Shown here: in pieces, positions 1 through 8,439 of the stretch
How the letters are laid out: each line of letters opens with the position of its first letter
How positions within the stretch are numbered: the first letter of the stretch is position 1
Source: an uncultured Pseudomonadota bacterium
GTDB taxonomy: Bacteria; Pseudomonadota; Gammaproteobacteria; Burkholderiales; Burkholderiaceae
Length of the DNA stretch: 19,037 nucleotides
Assembly: GCA_946480245.1 (NCBI GenBank)
Contig: CAMLIZ010000084.1
Span: 1-19,037 of the forward strand
Direction: 5' to 3'
Notes under the pieces: generated by a model
Seen by the model: only the letters and a program-made list of their open reading frames with translations
Databases searched by the model: none
Told to the model about the DNA's origin: nothing
Position numbers and translations under genes: made by a program

Positions 1-1050
<1,050 letters not shown>

Positions 1051-1100
1051 AAGGCGGGCGCCCGTGCACCGGCCGGGCCGCGTCGCGGATACTGCGCGCC

Positions 1101-1709
1101 ATGCCACGCCGCCTTCACCTTGAACTGCAACGCTGGTCGATCGCCGCCCGGCGCTGGTCCGGCCTGATCGGCATTGCCGTGGCGCTGGTGGCCACCCTCG
1201 GCACCTGGTACCAGGGCGCGCTGATGCGCGAGCACAACCGGCTGTCGGTGGCGCCGCGCCTGCGCCTCGTGCCCTATCTGGAGGGCGAGGGCCGGCGCAA
1301 CGGGCTGTACCTCGAGAACGTGGGCCTGGGGCCGGCCGAGCTGGTGGCGCTGCGCGTGACCACCACCGAGCGCACCTACGACCTGATGCAGCCCGGCTCG
1401 CAGCGCGCGGTGCTGCAGGGCCTGCACGCGGACCTGCGCTGCTTTGCCGAGACGCAGCCCGAGCCCGGCGTGTACGTGAAGGCCGGCAGCACCGAGCCGC
1501 TGTTCGTCGCCACGGCGGCCACCGCCATGCCGGGCTGCTTGTGGAACGTGGCCAACACCTTGATGCGCCACGCGCTGGAGGTGGAGGCGGAGTACCGCTC
1601 GATGTACCTGCAGAGCTTCACGCTGCGCCAGCGCGTGCGCGTGGATGCCAATGCATTCACCAGCCGCGGCGTGCAGGCGCCGGCGCCCGTCAGCCGTCCG
1701 TCGCGCTGA
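1101..1709 (+). CDS. Hypothetical protein with one N-terminal membrane segment
   Basis: A 202-residue protein I do not recognise. Residues 1-19 are basic and residues about 20-41 (GLIGIAVALVATLGTWYQGA core) form one hydrophobic helix, followed by a roughly 160-residue soluble part with two cysteines (LRCF, GCLWN). The topology is probably a single anchor with the C-terminal domain in the periplasm, but orientation is uncertain. The ATG at 1101 was chosen because the hydrophobic segment and low-complexity-free composition begin there; the frame stays open upstream but reads as an Arg/Pro-rich shadow of pobA. The ribosome-binding site is poor. The gene lies 50 bp after pobA on the same strand and converges on mshP, overlapping its end by 20 bp. 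That position gives no firm functional clue. Confidence 0.7.
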   Translation: MPRRLHLELQRWSIAARRWSGLIGIAVALVATLGTWYQGALMREHNRLSVAPRLRLVPYLEGEGRRNGLYLENVGLGPAELVALRVTTTERTYDLMQPGSQRAVLQGLHADLRCFAETQPEPGVYVKAGSTEPLFVATAATAMPGCLWNVANTLMRHALEVEAEYRSMYLQSFTLRQRVRVDANAFTSRGVQAPAPVSRPSR

Positions 1710-2139
1710 CCACGCGGCGGCGCTCCACGTAGTAGGGCGTCACCGCCTTGCTCGCATCCGGGCAGCTGGTGGCATTGCAGGCGGTCACATCGATCGTATA
1801 GACACGCCGCTGCTGCGCCGTGCCGGGCGAGGACTCGCCCTCGTTGTAGGTGGCCACGCTGCAGCTCACCGTGACGTGCATGCCGAGGTCGGCGCTCAGG
1901 TCGAGCGTGCTGCTGCCGCAGCTGTTGTTGCGCAGCGCCTGGTACAGGCCCCACTCGGCGCCGGCCTGGGCCGCCTGCGCTGCGCGCGCGGCCTGGATCT
2001 GCTGTGCCACGCCACCCTGCTGCGCGCCGGCCAGCCGGACGACCGCCGCGGCGATGACCGCCAGCACCACCAGCACCACGATGGCGGCCACGGCGCCGAA
2101 TCCGCGCTGCTGCCGACGCAAGAAGCGGTGCCAGCTCAT
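1690..2139 (-). CDS. mshP: MSHA biogenesis protein MshP (PilX-like minor pilin)
   Basis: A 149-residue minor pilin-like protein, last gene of the pilus operon. A short basic leader (MSWHRFLRRQQRG) precedes the cleavage-like G/F junction and a long hydrophobic helix (FGAVAAIVVLVVLAVIAAAVV). There is no Glu at +5 of the mature protein (it is Ala), as is usual in the MshP/PilX/GspK group. Four Cys in the C-terminal half (NNSCGSS, VSCSV, TACNATSC) could form disulfides in the periplasm. The ATG at 2139 overlaps the mshO stop (ATGA), which fixes the start and implies translational coupling. Known role in the family: helps prime or cap pilus assembly with the other minor pilins. The last 20 bp are shared with the convergent gene at 1101-1709. 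Confidence 0.85.
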   Translation of the reverse strand: MSWHRFLRRQQRGFGAVAAIVVLVVLAVIAAAVVRLAGAQQGGVAQQIQAARAAQAAQAGAEWGLYQALRNNSCGSSTLDLSADLGMHVTVSCSVATYNEGESSPGTAQQRRVYTIDVTACNATSCPDASKAVTPYYVERRRVVSATDG

Positions 2140-2993
2140 GGCGTGTTCATCACGTGGGCGCCCATCAGCAGGCTCACGGTCTCGTTGTTGCGCATCAGCT
2201 CCAGCTGCATCGCCACGAAGCCGCTGTGCTGCGTGGCACCCGCCGTGGGGCTGTACACGAAGCGACAGCTCTTGACCCGCGTGGCCAGCACCGCCGCGCC
2301 GGTGGTGGCCGGGCACGACGCCGGATAGCTCGCGTTGAACGGCCGCGTGAGCCGGTACAGCGTGCCGGTGCCGTCGCCGCCGCTGGACCCGGCGCCGCTG
2401 CACACGTAGAACACCGTCGGCGTGGCCGCCGGCACCACCACGAAGCGGCCGCCCTGGTAGCCGCTGTCGTTGATGCCGCTGCCGATCGTCAGGCTGGACA
2501 GGCGGATCGTGGTGCCGCCCACGCTCAAGGCCGCGCCCGGCGCAGCGGAGATCGCGGCCCGGTTGCTGCCGGTGTACACGTCGTTCGGGTTCTGGTTGTC
2601 CACCACCACGTAGTCGCCCACCGCCGGCGTGGCGGCCAGCGGGTTCATCACGTCGAACTGCGTCGTGCCGCCGCTGGCGGCGTTGAGGTCCAGCGGCAGC
2701 GAGCCGCTGTTCACGGTGTCGGCCTCCTTGCGGAAGCGGCCGCCGGCCGTGGTGGACACGAGCTCGAAGCAGTCGGTGTTCGGCGTGCGGATCGAGTTGG
2801 GCACCGCGACGCGCACGTCGCGCTTCATCGCATGCAGGGCGGCTGCCGCCTGGTCGGTGAGGTCGCCGCGCACGCGCAACGCCATCCAGCTGTCGATGGC
2901 CGGGCGCAGGAACACCGTGAGCGTGGCCGCGATCACGCCGGTGATGATGATCACGATGATCAGCTCGGGCAGGGTGAAGCCGCGTTGGCGCAT
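2136..2993 (-). CDS. mshO: MSHA minor pilin MshO
   Basis: A 285-residue type IV pilin-like protein. It has a five-residue leader (MRQRG) followed by FTLPELIIVIIITGVIAATL, giving the prepilin peptidase site G/F and Glu at +5. The C-terminal region is long and rich in Gly, Ser and Thr, with Cys pairs (TDCFEL, YVCSG, SCPA, KSCRF), typical of PilW/MshO-class minor pilins. The start at 2993 lies 2 bp after the mshD stop, so the ribosome-binding site is inside mshD; the longer open frame upstream is Arg-rich shadow sequence. Expected role: inner-membrane minor pilin that joins MshC, MshD and MshP in an initiation or tip complex. It needs a prepilin peptidase encoded elsewhere. Confidence 0.88.
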   Translation of the reverse strand: MRQRGFTLPELIIVIIITGVIAATLTVFLRPAIDSWMALRVRGDLTDQAAAALHAMKRDVRVAVPNSIRTPNTDCFELVSTTAGGRFRKEADTVNSGSLPLDLNAASGGTTQFDVMNPLAATPAVGDYVVVDNQNPNDVYTGSNRAAISAAPGAALSVGGTTIRLSSLTIGSGINDSGYQGGRFVVVPAATPTVFYVCSGAGSSGGDGTGTLYRLTRPFNASYPASCPATTGAAVLATRVKSCRFVYSPTAGATQHSGFVAMQLELMRNNETVSLLMGAHVMNTP

Positions 2994-2995
2994 CG

Positions 2996-3445
2996 TCAGC
3001 CGCCGTAGTTGGTGCGCCAGCCGACGAGCGTGAGCGAGTCGCTGCCGCGCGTCACCGTCACCGCGATGCGCAGCGCCTCGCTCACGCCGGCCAATGCGGC
3101 GCTGGTGACGCTCACGCTCACGTTGTAGCTTGCCAGCGCAGCCACCGCCTGGCCATCGATGCTGCACGGCGCCTTGCTGTAGCCGTCGTAGTCGCGCACG
3201 TCGTTGAACGTGTCGCGCGCGCACCCTGCGGGCGACGGGTTGGCCGCCAGCGCGTAGGGCTGCATCTGGATCTCCTCGAGCATCTCTTCGGCGATCGCCA
3301 GCAACTGGTGCTGCACCATCGGGTCGGCCGAGCCGCGCACGGCGGTGGAGAAGGCGAGCATCACGCCGGCCACGCCCACGCCGAGCACGACGATCGCGAT
3401 CACCATCTCCACCAGCGTGAAGCCGCGCTGCCACCTATTCGACAT
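2996..3445 (-). CDS. mshD: MSHA minor pilin MshD
   Basis: A 149-residue prepilin. The leader MSNRWQRG is followed by FTLVEMVIAIVVLGVGVAGVML, a canonical type III signal with Glu at +5. The downstream helix region (LLAIAEEMLEEIQMQPYA) resembles the GspI/PilV class of minor pseudopilins to which MshD belongs. One Cys pair (AGCARD, APCSID) may stabilise the globular domain. The ATG at 3445 sits inside the end of mshC (11-bp overlap), and the stop is 2 bp before mshO, so the gene is tightly embedded in the operon. Its role as a minor pilin in pilus initiation is inferred from family and context. Confidence 0.87.
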   Translation of the reverse strand: MSNRWQRGFTLVEMVIAIVVLGVGVAGVMLAFSTAVRGSADPMVQHQLLAIAEEMLEEIQMQPYALAANPSPAGCARDTFNDVRDYDGYSKAPCSIDGQAVAALASYNVSVSVTSAALAGVSEALRIAVTVTRGSDSLTLVGWRTNYGG

Positions 3446-3908
3446 GGCCGGTCTCCCCGATCACGCTGATCGTGTCGCTGCCGCTGATCGTGATGGTGCG
3501 GCTGCTCGCCAGGGTGCCGGCAGCGTCGCTGGTGACGCGCCCCGTGGGCTGGAAGTACAGCGTGCCGGCGGGGCTGACGCTGGCGCTGCCGACGTTGCTG
3601 CTCGCATAGGTGCTGCTGCCGTCCGGCCCGGGCAAGGCCGCGGTGCAGCCGGTGGCCGGGTTGGTCGCCGCGATCGTGAGCGTGACGCTGCCGCCGGCCA
3701 CGCTCGCGCACACCAGGCGCCGGTGCGACACGGCGCTGGCGCGCGCCAGACGCAGCGCGCTCACCACCTCGTCGTGCCAGCCGTCGTTGCGCAGCGACAG
3801 CGCCGCGTCCAGCTTGGGCATCGCCACGGCCGCCAGCACCCCCACCAGCACCAGCACCGCCACCAGCTCGGGCAAGGTGAAGCCGCGCTCAGAAGATCTC
3901 GCGCACAT
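3435..3908 (-). CDS. mshC: GspH/FimT-type minor pilin, MshC-like
   Basis: A 157-residue prepilin. The leader MCARSSERG precedes FTLPELVAVLVLVGVLAAVAMP, giving a G/F cleavage site and Glu at +5. The following stretch (ALRLARASAVSHRRLVCASV) is the hallmark of GspH/FimT-type pseudopilins, in which the N-terminal helix leads into a beta-barrel domain. The ATG at 3908 overlaps the end of mshQ by 20 bp and is the only start that keeps the full leader; no strong ribosome-binding site precedes it, so coupling to mshQ translation is likely. MshC is the usual name for the GspH-like pilin preceding MshD in MSHA loci. The assignment rests on order and class rather than on residue identity to a specific MshC. 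Confidence 0.82.
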   Translation of the reverse strand: MCARSSERGFTLPELVAVLVLVGVLAAVAMPKLDAALSLRNDGWHDEVVSALRLARASAVSHRRLVCASVAGGSVTLTIAATNPATGCTAALPGPDGSSTYASSNVGSASVSPAGTLYFQPTGRVTSDAAGTLASSRTITISGSDTISVIGETGHVE

Positions 3909-6900
3909 GGACGGTCTTCTTCGTTTCGGGGCTGTAGATGCCGAACGACGCGCGCGCCGACGGATCGCGGTCGAAGCTGGTGGCGCAGGTGCCGTTCTGC
4001 GAGCGCAGCCAGGCCAACGCCGCGCCGCTGGTCACCGGGTGCGCGCCGGTGCAGGCCTGGTCGGAGCCGCTGCTGCCCAGATTGAAGGCCACGTCCACGC
4101 TGCCGGTGCTGCCGCCCGAGGGCGCCGACAGTGTCAGCGTGCCGCGGCCACCGCTGAGCAGCCCCGGGCCGCTGGCGCTGGTGGTCCACGCCCCCGCTGC
4201 GCCGGTGCCGGTGCGCGTGTTGGAGAGCGCGACCGCGCTCGCGTTCACCACGCTGCAGTTGTCCGCACTGTTCAGCACCCACGCGCTGGCACTCCAGTAC
4301 TCGGCCTGGGCCTGCATCTGCAGCGCGGCCTTCTCGGAGCCGAACGCATTGAACAGGCGCAGCCGGCCGCTGCGCAAGGGCGTGCTGCCCTCGGCATAGC
4401 CCGCGGAGCTGACGCCGTCGCTGTCGATCGCCCGCACCACGAGCGTCTGTGGTCCCGTGAGCTTGTTGGTGAAGGTGTAGATGGGCGAGGCGCTCGCCAC
4501 GCCGCCGGTGAACAGCGATGCGGCCACCGCGGCGCTGCTGCCGAAGCTGCCGGCACCGAGCGCCACCGCCTCGCTCAGGCTCACGCTCTTCGCGAAGTTG
4601 GGCGAGGTGTTCGCGCTGCCGTCGTAGTTGAGCGTGGTGGCGTTGGCCGCATTGCGCGCGGTGAGGGTGACACCGAAGGGCTGGCCCGAGTACGTGAACG
4701 GGTTGCAGGCCGGCGTGACCGACGCGTCGAAGTGATGCGGCCGGAACGGCCCCACGGCGCCTGTGCTGGCAGCCGAGCTGCCGCCCGTGGCGAGGTACCA
4801 GCATTGCTTGCCGGTGCCGACATAGGGGTCGCCGAACACGGCGTTGCTGCACGACACGTTGCCGCTCAAGCCCGCAAGCATGTAGACCCGGCCGTTCAGC
4901 CCGTAGTACACGGTGGCCGTGGTCCCGGTGGGCAGCGCGCAGGTGCCCCACTCGTTGGCACACCACACCGGCACGCCAGCGCTGGAACCCGCGGGCCGGT
5001 ACACGCTGCCGAGGTAGCCGCCGCTGGCCAGCCGTGCGCTGAGGTCGCCGCGACCCACTTCGGACCACGCCACGTTGCCCGCCGTCGCGACGCCGTTGCT
5101 GAATCCGCCCAGGCTGCCGGCGAGGCTGCCATCCACCGCGCCGGCACCTTGCGGCTGCGTGCGCACCCAGCCCAGCGTGGCGCTCTCGGGCGACGACTCG
5201 CGGCCGAAGTTGGGCGTGGTGGCGCCGTTGAAGTTCTGCGCCGTCACGGTGGCACTGAACGGCGTGCCGGCCACCGGGGTGCCGGCGCTCGCGCTGACCG
5301 CGAGCTGGTAGGGCGCGGCGATGAACGTGTCCGATCCGGTGAGCGCCAAGCCGGCGTCGCTGCCGCTGCCGGCATAGGCGGCATTGAGCGTGAGCCGGCC
5401 CACGTCGTCGTATTGCACCGTGGTGCTGGCCACACCGCTGCCATTGAACGCGAGCGACACAGTGCGCCCGCTGCCGCCGCACGCCACCGCGTTGCCGCCC
5501 ACGCTGACCGGCAGCGTTCCGCTGCCCGGGTTGTCGTAGCTGCAGGTGAAGCTCACGCTCTTGCTCACGTTGGCAAACGCCGGCACGCAGGCGAGGCTGT
5601 TGTCGGCCTTGCGCACGGCGCTGACGCTCACCGTTTGCGGCACGGCGGCCACATGGTCGGGCACGTCGAACAGCAAGCCGGCCTCACTCGCCGTGAAGCT
5701 GCACGAGGTGAAGTCGCAGGTGCTGCTGCTGCTCGGGCTGGGCGACACGCCGCTGGTGCCCATCGTCACGCTGCCGGCCGTGACCAGCTGCATCTGCACG
5801 GTGGTGGAGCTGCTGCCCGCAGGGATCGTGAAGTTGCCGCTGCCCGCGGGCCACACCACGCTCACCCCGGTGCCGGTGGCCGTGATCGTGCCGCTGGCGC
5901 CCGAGGTGCTTTGCGCGCTGCAGGCCGCGTCCTGGCACGCCACCACGGTCCACGTGGTGGGTAGGCAGGTGATGCCGCTGGCGCTGCCGCGCAGCTCCAC
6001 ATGGTGCAAGGGCGGCGTGCAGCTGTGGTTCACCGCGAGGTCGGCGGCCAGCTCCACCGCGGTCATCTCGTAGTTGTAGATGCGCACCTCGTCGATGCGG
6101 CCGTTGGCCGAGTTGCCGCTGCCGCCGCTGGGCGTGACGCCGCTCGAATGGTTGTCGCCGAGGAACAGCGTGCTGATGCTGGGGTGCAGGCTGCCGGTAG
6201 TGGTGCCGTTGCTCACCGCCACCTGCGTGCCGTTGACGAACAGCCGCATCGAGCTGGCGTTGCTGCCGCTGGCCAGGTGCCAGGTGGCGGCCACGTGCAC
6301 CCAGGTGTTGGCGGCGAAGTTCTGCACCGCACTCGTGGCGCTGAGCACCGTGCCTGCACTGTCGGTGAGGCTGAACTTCAGCGCCCCGCCGCCCGCGCGC
6401 ATGAGGAAGAACGGACGGCTCGCCGAGGTGGTGGCATCGAAGAAGGTGGCCGCCGTGCCGCTGGTCCACACCACGTTGGAGCGCACCCAGAACGACACCC
6501 CGCCTTCGGCGCCCAGCAGGCTGGCCACCGGCAACGCGGTGTCGACCGCGCTGATCGTGTTGGCGGAGGTGTTGGCCGGCACGTCCAGCCCGCGGCACAC
6601 GTAGCCGTAGGCCGTGTTGAGCGCGCTGCCCACCGCGGTGCCGTTGTGGCCGTTGCCCGAGCTGTCGCTCACCTCGCCGACCGCCCCCGACCAGCTGAAC
6701 TCGTCCATGCGGTATTCGGCCACGCGGGTCGGCGTGGTGTCGGCCAGGAACCAGCGGATCGCGCTGCCGTTGGCGTTGTAGCCGCTGTTGTACGAGTACT
6801 GCGTGTAGTCGGTGGCCGATACCTGCACGCCGATGGTGGCGTTGCTGCCGCTCGCATTCGCATTGCCGTACTGGTACTTGAACTCGCCGTTCTCGAACAG

Positions 6901-7458
6901 GATGATCTGGAAGGTGTACGGCGTCCGTGTGCCGTACTGGTACACGTTGTTCCACGACACCACCACGTAGCGATTCGGGTACGTGCCCTTTTGCTGCCAC
7001 GTGACGTTGCCGCTGCCGTTGGCGCCCGGGTTCAGGTCGGTCCAGTAGGCGGCGATCACGTTGGTGGCCGTGGTGGCGGTGCAGCCGCCGCGCGTGGGCG
7101 CAGTGCCCAGCGGCATCTGGTCGTTGGTGTAGTCGCGGAACAGGCCGGTGTCGGCGCCGAACTGCAGCATGCCGTTGGCCAGCACGCGCACCGAGCTGTA
7201 GGCCGTGCCGGCAAACGTGAACGTGAAACCGGCGGTGAAGGTGATGGTGGCCTGGTCGTCGTCGTCCGGGTACTGGGTGCACTTGTTGTCCCAGTTGACG
7301 ACGGTGCTGGCGGTCTCCCACGCATAGGAGTCGCTGCGGAAGGCGTAGGTGGCGGCGCTGCACGGCAAGGCGCACAGCGCGAGCCACGCGAGCACGAGCG
7401 CGGCCACGCATCGTTGCGTGGCCGCGCTCGCCAGAAGCCGGGACAGCAGGCCAGTCAT
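3889..7458 (-). CDS. mshQ: MSHA biogenesis protein MshQ, secreted LamG/DUF6701-type protein
   Basis: A 1189-residue exported protein. A signal peptide spans residues 1-36, with probable cleavage after SAA. A beta-rich domain (about 37-245, with VLANGMLQF and RYVVVSWNNVYQYG) is followed by a LamG/concanavalin-like domain (about 246-475, opening EYRMDEFSW and closing NGRIDEVRIYNY). A Ser/Thr/Gly-rich Cys-containing linker (476-590) leads into the long C-terminal region typical of MshQ (about 590-1189). Residues about 829-890 form a short Cys/Trp-rich module (WCANEWGTC ... SNAVFGDP ... KQCWY) resembling small accessory carbohydrate-binding modules of secreted enzymes. MshQ proteins lack a pilin signal and are thought to act at the pilus tip or in adhesion; that part is inference. 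The start at 7458 is 51 bp after mshA with no clear Shine-Dalgarno. The gene sits between mshA and mshC, whereas in Vibrio-type loci mshQ is last. Confidence 0.85.
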   Translation of the reverse strand: MTGLLSRLLASAATQRCVAALVLAWLALCALPCSAATYAFRSDSYAWETASTVVNWDNKCTQYPDDDDQATITFTAGFTFTFAGTAYSSVRVLANGMLQFGADTGLFRDYTNDQMPLGTAPTRGGCTATTATNVIAAYWTDLNPGANGSGNVTWQQKGTYPNRYVVVSWNNVYQYGTRTPYTFQIILFENGEFKYQYGNANASGSNATIGVQVSATDYTQYSYNSGYNANGSAIRWFLADTTPTRVAEYRMDEFSWSGAVGEVSDSSGNGHNGTAVGSALNTAYGYVCRGLDVPANTSANTISAVDTALPVASLLGAEGGVSFWVRSNVVWTSGTAATFFDATTSASRPFFLMRAGGGALKFSLTDSAGTVLSATSAVQNFAANTWVHVAATWHLASGSNASSMRLFVNGTQVAVSNGTTTGSLHPSISTLFLGDNHSSGVTPSGGSGNSANGRIDEVRIYNYEMTAVELAADLAVNHSCTPPLHHVELRGSASGITCLPTTWTVVACQDAACSAQSTSGASGTITATGTGVSVVWPAGSGNFTIPAGSSSTTVQMQLVTAGSVTMGTSGVSPSPSSSSTCDFTSCSFTASEAGLLFDVPDHVAAVPQTVSVSAVRKADNSLACVPAFANVSKSVSFTCSYDNPGSGTLPVSVGGNAVACGGSGRTVSLAFNGSGVASTTVQYDDVGRLTLNAAYAGSGSDAGLALTGSDTFIAAPYQLAVSASAGTPVAGTPFSATVTAQNFNGATTPNFGRESSPESATLGWVRTQPQGAGAVDGSLAGSLGGFSNGVATAGNVAWSEVGRGDLSARLASGGYLGSVYRPAGSSAGVPVWCANEWGTCALPTGTTATVYYGLNGRVYMLAGLSGNVSCSNAVFGDPYVGTGKQCWYLATGGSSAASTGAVGPFRPHHFDASVTPACNPFTYSGQPFGVTLTARNAANATTLNYDGSANTSPNFAKSVSLSEAVALGAGSFGSSAAVAASLFTGGVASASPIYTFTNKLTGPQTLVVRAIDSDGVSSAGYAEGSTPLRSGRLRLFNAFGSEKAALQMQAQAEYWSASAWVLNSADNCSVVNASAVALSNTRTGTGAAGAWTTSASGPGLLSGGRGTLTLSAPSGGSTGSVDVAFNLGSSGSDQACTGAHPVTSGAALAWLRSQNGTCATSFDRDPSARASFGIYSPETKKTVHVREIF
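7395..7430 (-). promoter_or_regulatory. Perfect 16-bp inverted repeat (mRNA hairpin) in mshQ signal-peptide codons
   Basis: On the transcribed sense strand, CGAGCGCGGCCACGCA is followed by a 4-base loop ACGA and then its exact complement TGCGTGGCCGCGCTCG. The hairpin lies 28 bases into mshQ and about 80 bases after the mshA stop. There is no T-tract, so it is not a standard intrinsic terminator. Its position suggests a role in stabilising the 3' side of the mshA message or damping transcription and translation into mshQ and the minor pilins. That role is inference; the repeat itself is directly visible. Confidence 0.6.
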
Positions 7459-7509
7459 TCGCGCGACGCTACGGCAGCCGCTCGGCCACCGCAGCGGGTT
7501 CAGTGCGAA

Positions 7510-7911
7510 TCAGGGGCCGGCGCGGACACCGGTGAACGTGGCCGTGCCGCTGCCGGCATTGCCCGAGGCGGTGATCGTGCAGGTCGCGGTGGTGCCCACC
7601 GGGTCGGCGATCACCGCCGAGGTCACGGTGTAGTTGGTCGGCAAGCCGCCTTGCAACAGGCCACCGACGTCGGTGCAGTTCTTCACCGACACGCACACGT
7701 TGGCGGTGGCGACATGGTTCTTCGCGCTGCAGCCGGCGTAGTTCAGGCTCATCGCCGAATTGGCCGCACCGGCCACGCCGGCCAGGCTGGACGACTTGGC
7801 ATCGCTGCTCAGGTCGATGAACTTCGGCAGCGCGGTGGCGGCCAGGATGCCGAGGATGACGATCACGACAATCAGCTCGATCATCGTGAAGCCCTTTTGA
7901 CCTTGTTTCAT
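7510..7911 (-). CDS. mshA: MSHA major pilin MshA
   Basis: A 133-residue type IVa prepilin and the probable major pilin. The leader MKQGQKG is cleaved before [22 protein letters not shown], with Glu at +5 and the classic hydrophobic alpha-1 helix. The globular part carries a Cys set ([23 protein letters not shown]) and ends in a short beta-rich tail, as in MSHA pilins. It is preceded by the best ribosome-binding site in the cluster (TAAGGAG, 5 bases from ATG), which fits high expression. A 21-bp gap separates it from the upstream pilin-like gene, so any dedicated promoter would have to lie inside that gene. Processing requires a prepilin peptidase encoded outside the window. Confidence 0.93.
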   Translation of the reverse strand: MKQGQKGFTMIELIVVIVILGILAATALPKFIDLSSDAKSSSLAGVAGAANSAMSLNYAGCSAKNHVATANVCVSVKNCTDVGGLLQGGLPTNYTVTSAVIADPVGTTATCTITASGNAGSGTATFTGVRAGP

Positions 7912-7916
7912 GAGTT

Positions 7917-7923
7917 CTCCTTA
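7917..7923 (-). promoter_or_regulatory. Strong Shine-Dalgarno of mshA
   Basis: TAAGGAG on the minus strand, seven bases complementary to the 16S rRNA 3' end, with a 5-base spacer to the mshA ATG. It is the strongest such site in the msh cluster, where most other genes rely on overlapping stop/start codons, and it fits the high stoichiometry needed for the major pilin. Confidence 0.75.
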
Positions 7924-7932
7924 AGCAAGAGG

Positions 7933-8439
7933 TCAGTGGCAGGAAGCGTCGACGATGTCGACTTCAGGGAACACGTCCGGGCTGGATGCCTGGACATAGA
8001 GGAACTCGCAGGGCGGATCGCCCAGGCCGATGAACAGCGCCGGCGCACCGTGCACCAAGCCGCGGCGCAGCTCGAAGGCGCCGTTGCCGCTCGTGCTCAG
8101 CGCCGCGGCGCGCGCGATGCCTTCCGGTGCCGCAGCCGGCCAGCCGTTGACACCCGCCACGCTCACACCGTCCAGCACCAGCCGGCTGCAGTCCGGCACC
8201 ACGCCCGATGCCGCAGCGCCGAGACAGCGCGCATGGAACGCCGCGGCCGCTGCGCGCACCGTGGCCACCGCGGTCTGCAGGCGCACCGGCCGCGCATAGC
8301 CCATCAGCTCGCCCAGGCGGCCGAGCAGCACGGTCAACGACACGGCGATCACGATCAGGGCCAGCATGATTTCGAGGCGCGACATGCCGGTCGTCGACCG
8401 GGCGGTGGCTTGACGTGGGATGTCGGCATCGCGGCTCAT
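7933..8439 (-). CDS. Atypical prepilin-like protein at the mshF/mshB position
   Basis: A 168-residue protein between mshG and mshA, where Vibrio-type loci carry mshF and mshB. After an unusually long 18-residue leader (ending ARSTTG) comes MSRLEIMLALIVIAVSLTVLLGRL. This fits a prepilin signal with G at -1, Met rather than Phe at +1, and Glu at +5. The rest is Ala-rich with a few Cys (ARCLG, PDCSR, PPCEF, ASCH), which could make two disulfides. The ATG at 8439 overlaps the mshG stop (ATGA), fixing the start. It is probably a minor pilin or membrane assembly factor of the MSHA system; I cannot decide between MshF and MshB from sequence alone. Confidence 0.75.
   Translation of the reverse strand: MSRDADIPRQATARSTTGMSRLEIMLALIVIAVSLTVLLGRLGELMGYARPVRLQTAVATVRAAAAAFHARCLGAAASGVVPDCSRLVLDGVSVAGVNGWPAAAPEGIARAAALSTSGNGAFELRRGLVHGAPALFIGLGDPPCEFLYVQASSPDVFPEVDIVDASCH

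Noticed and set aside
1051..1100. GC-rich palindromic bases (GGGCGCCC) after pobA as a terminator
   Set aside because: The stem is too short and no T-run follows.
7459..7509. Possible terminator between mshA and mshQ
   Set aside because: Only a 5-bp stem (CCGCT/AGCGG) is present, with no T-tract; the strong hairpin lies further inside mshQ.
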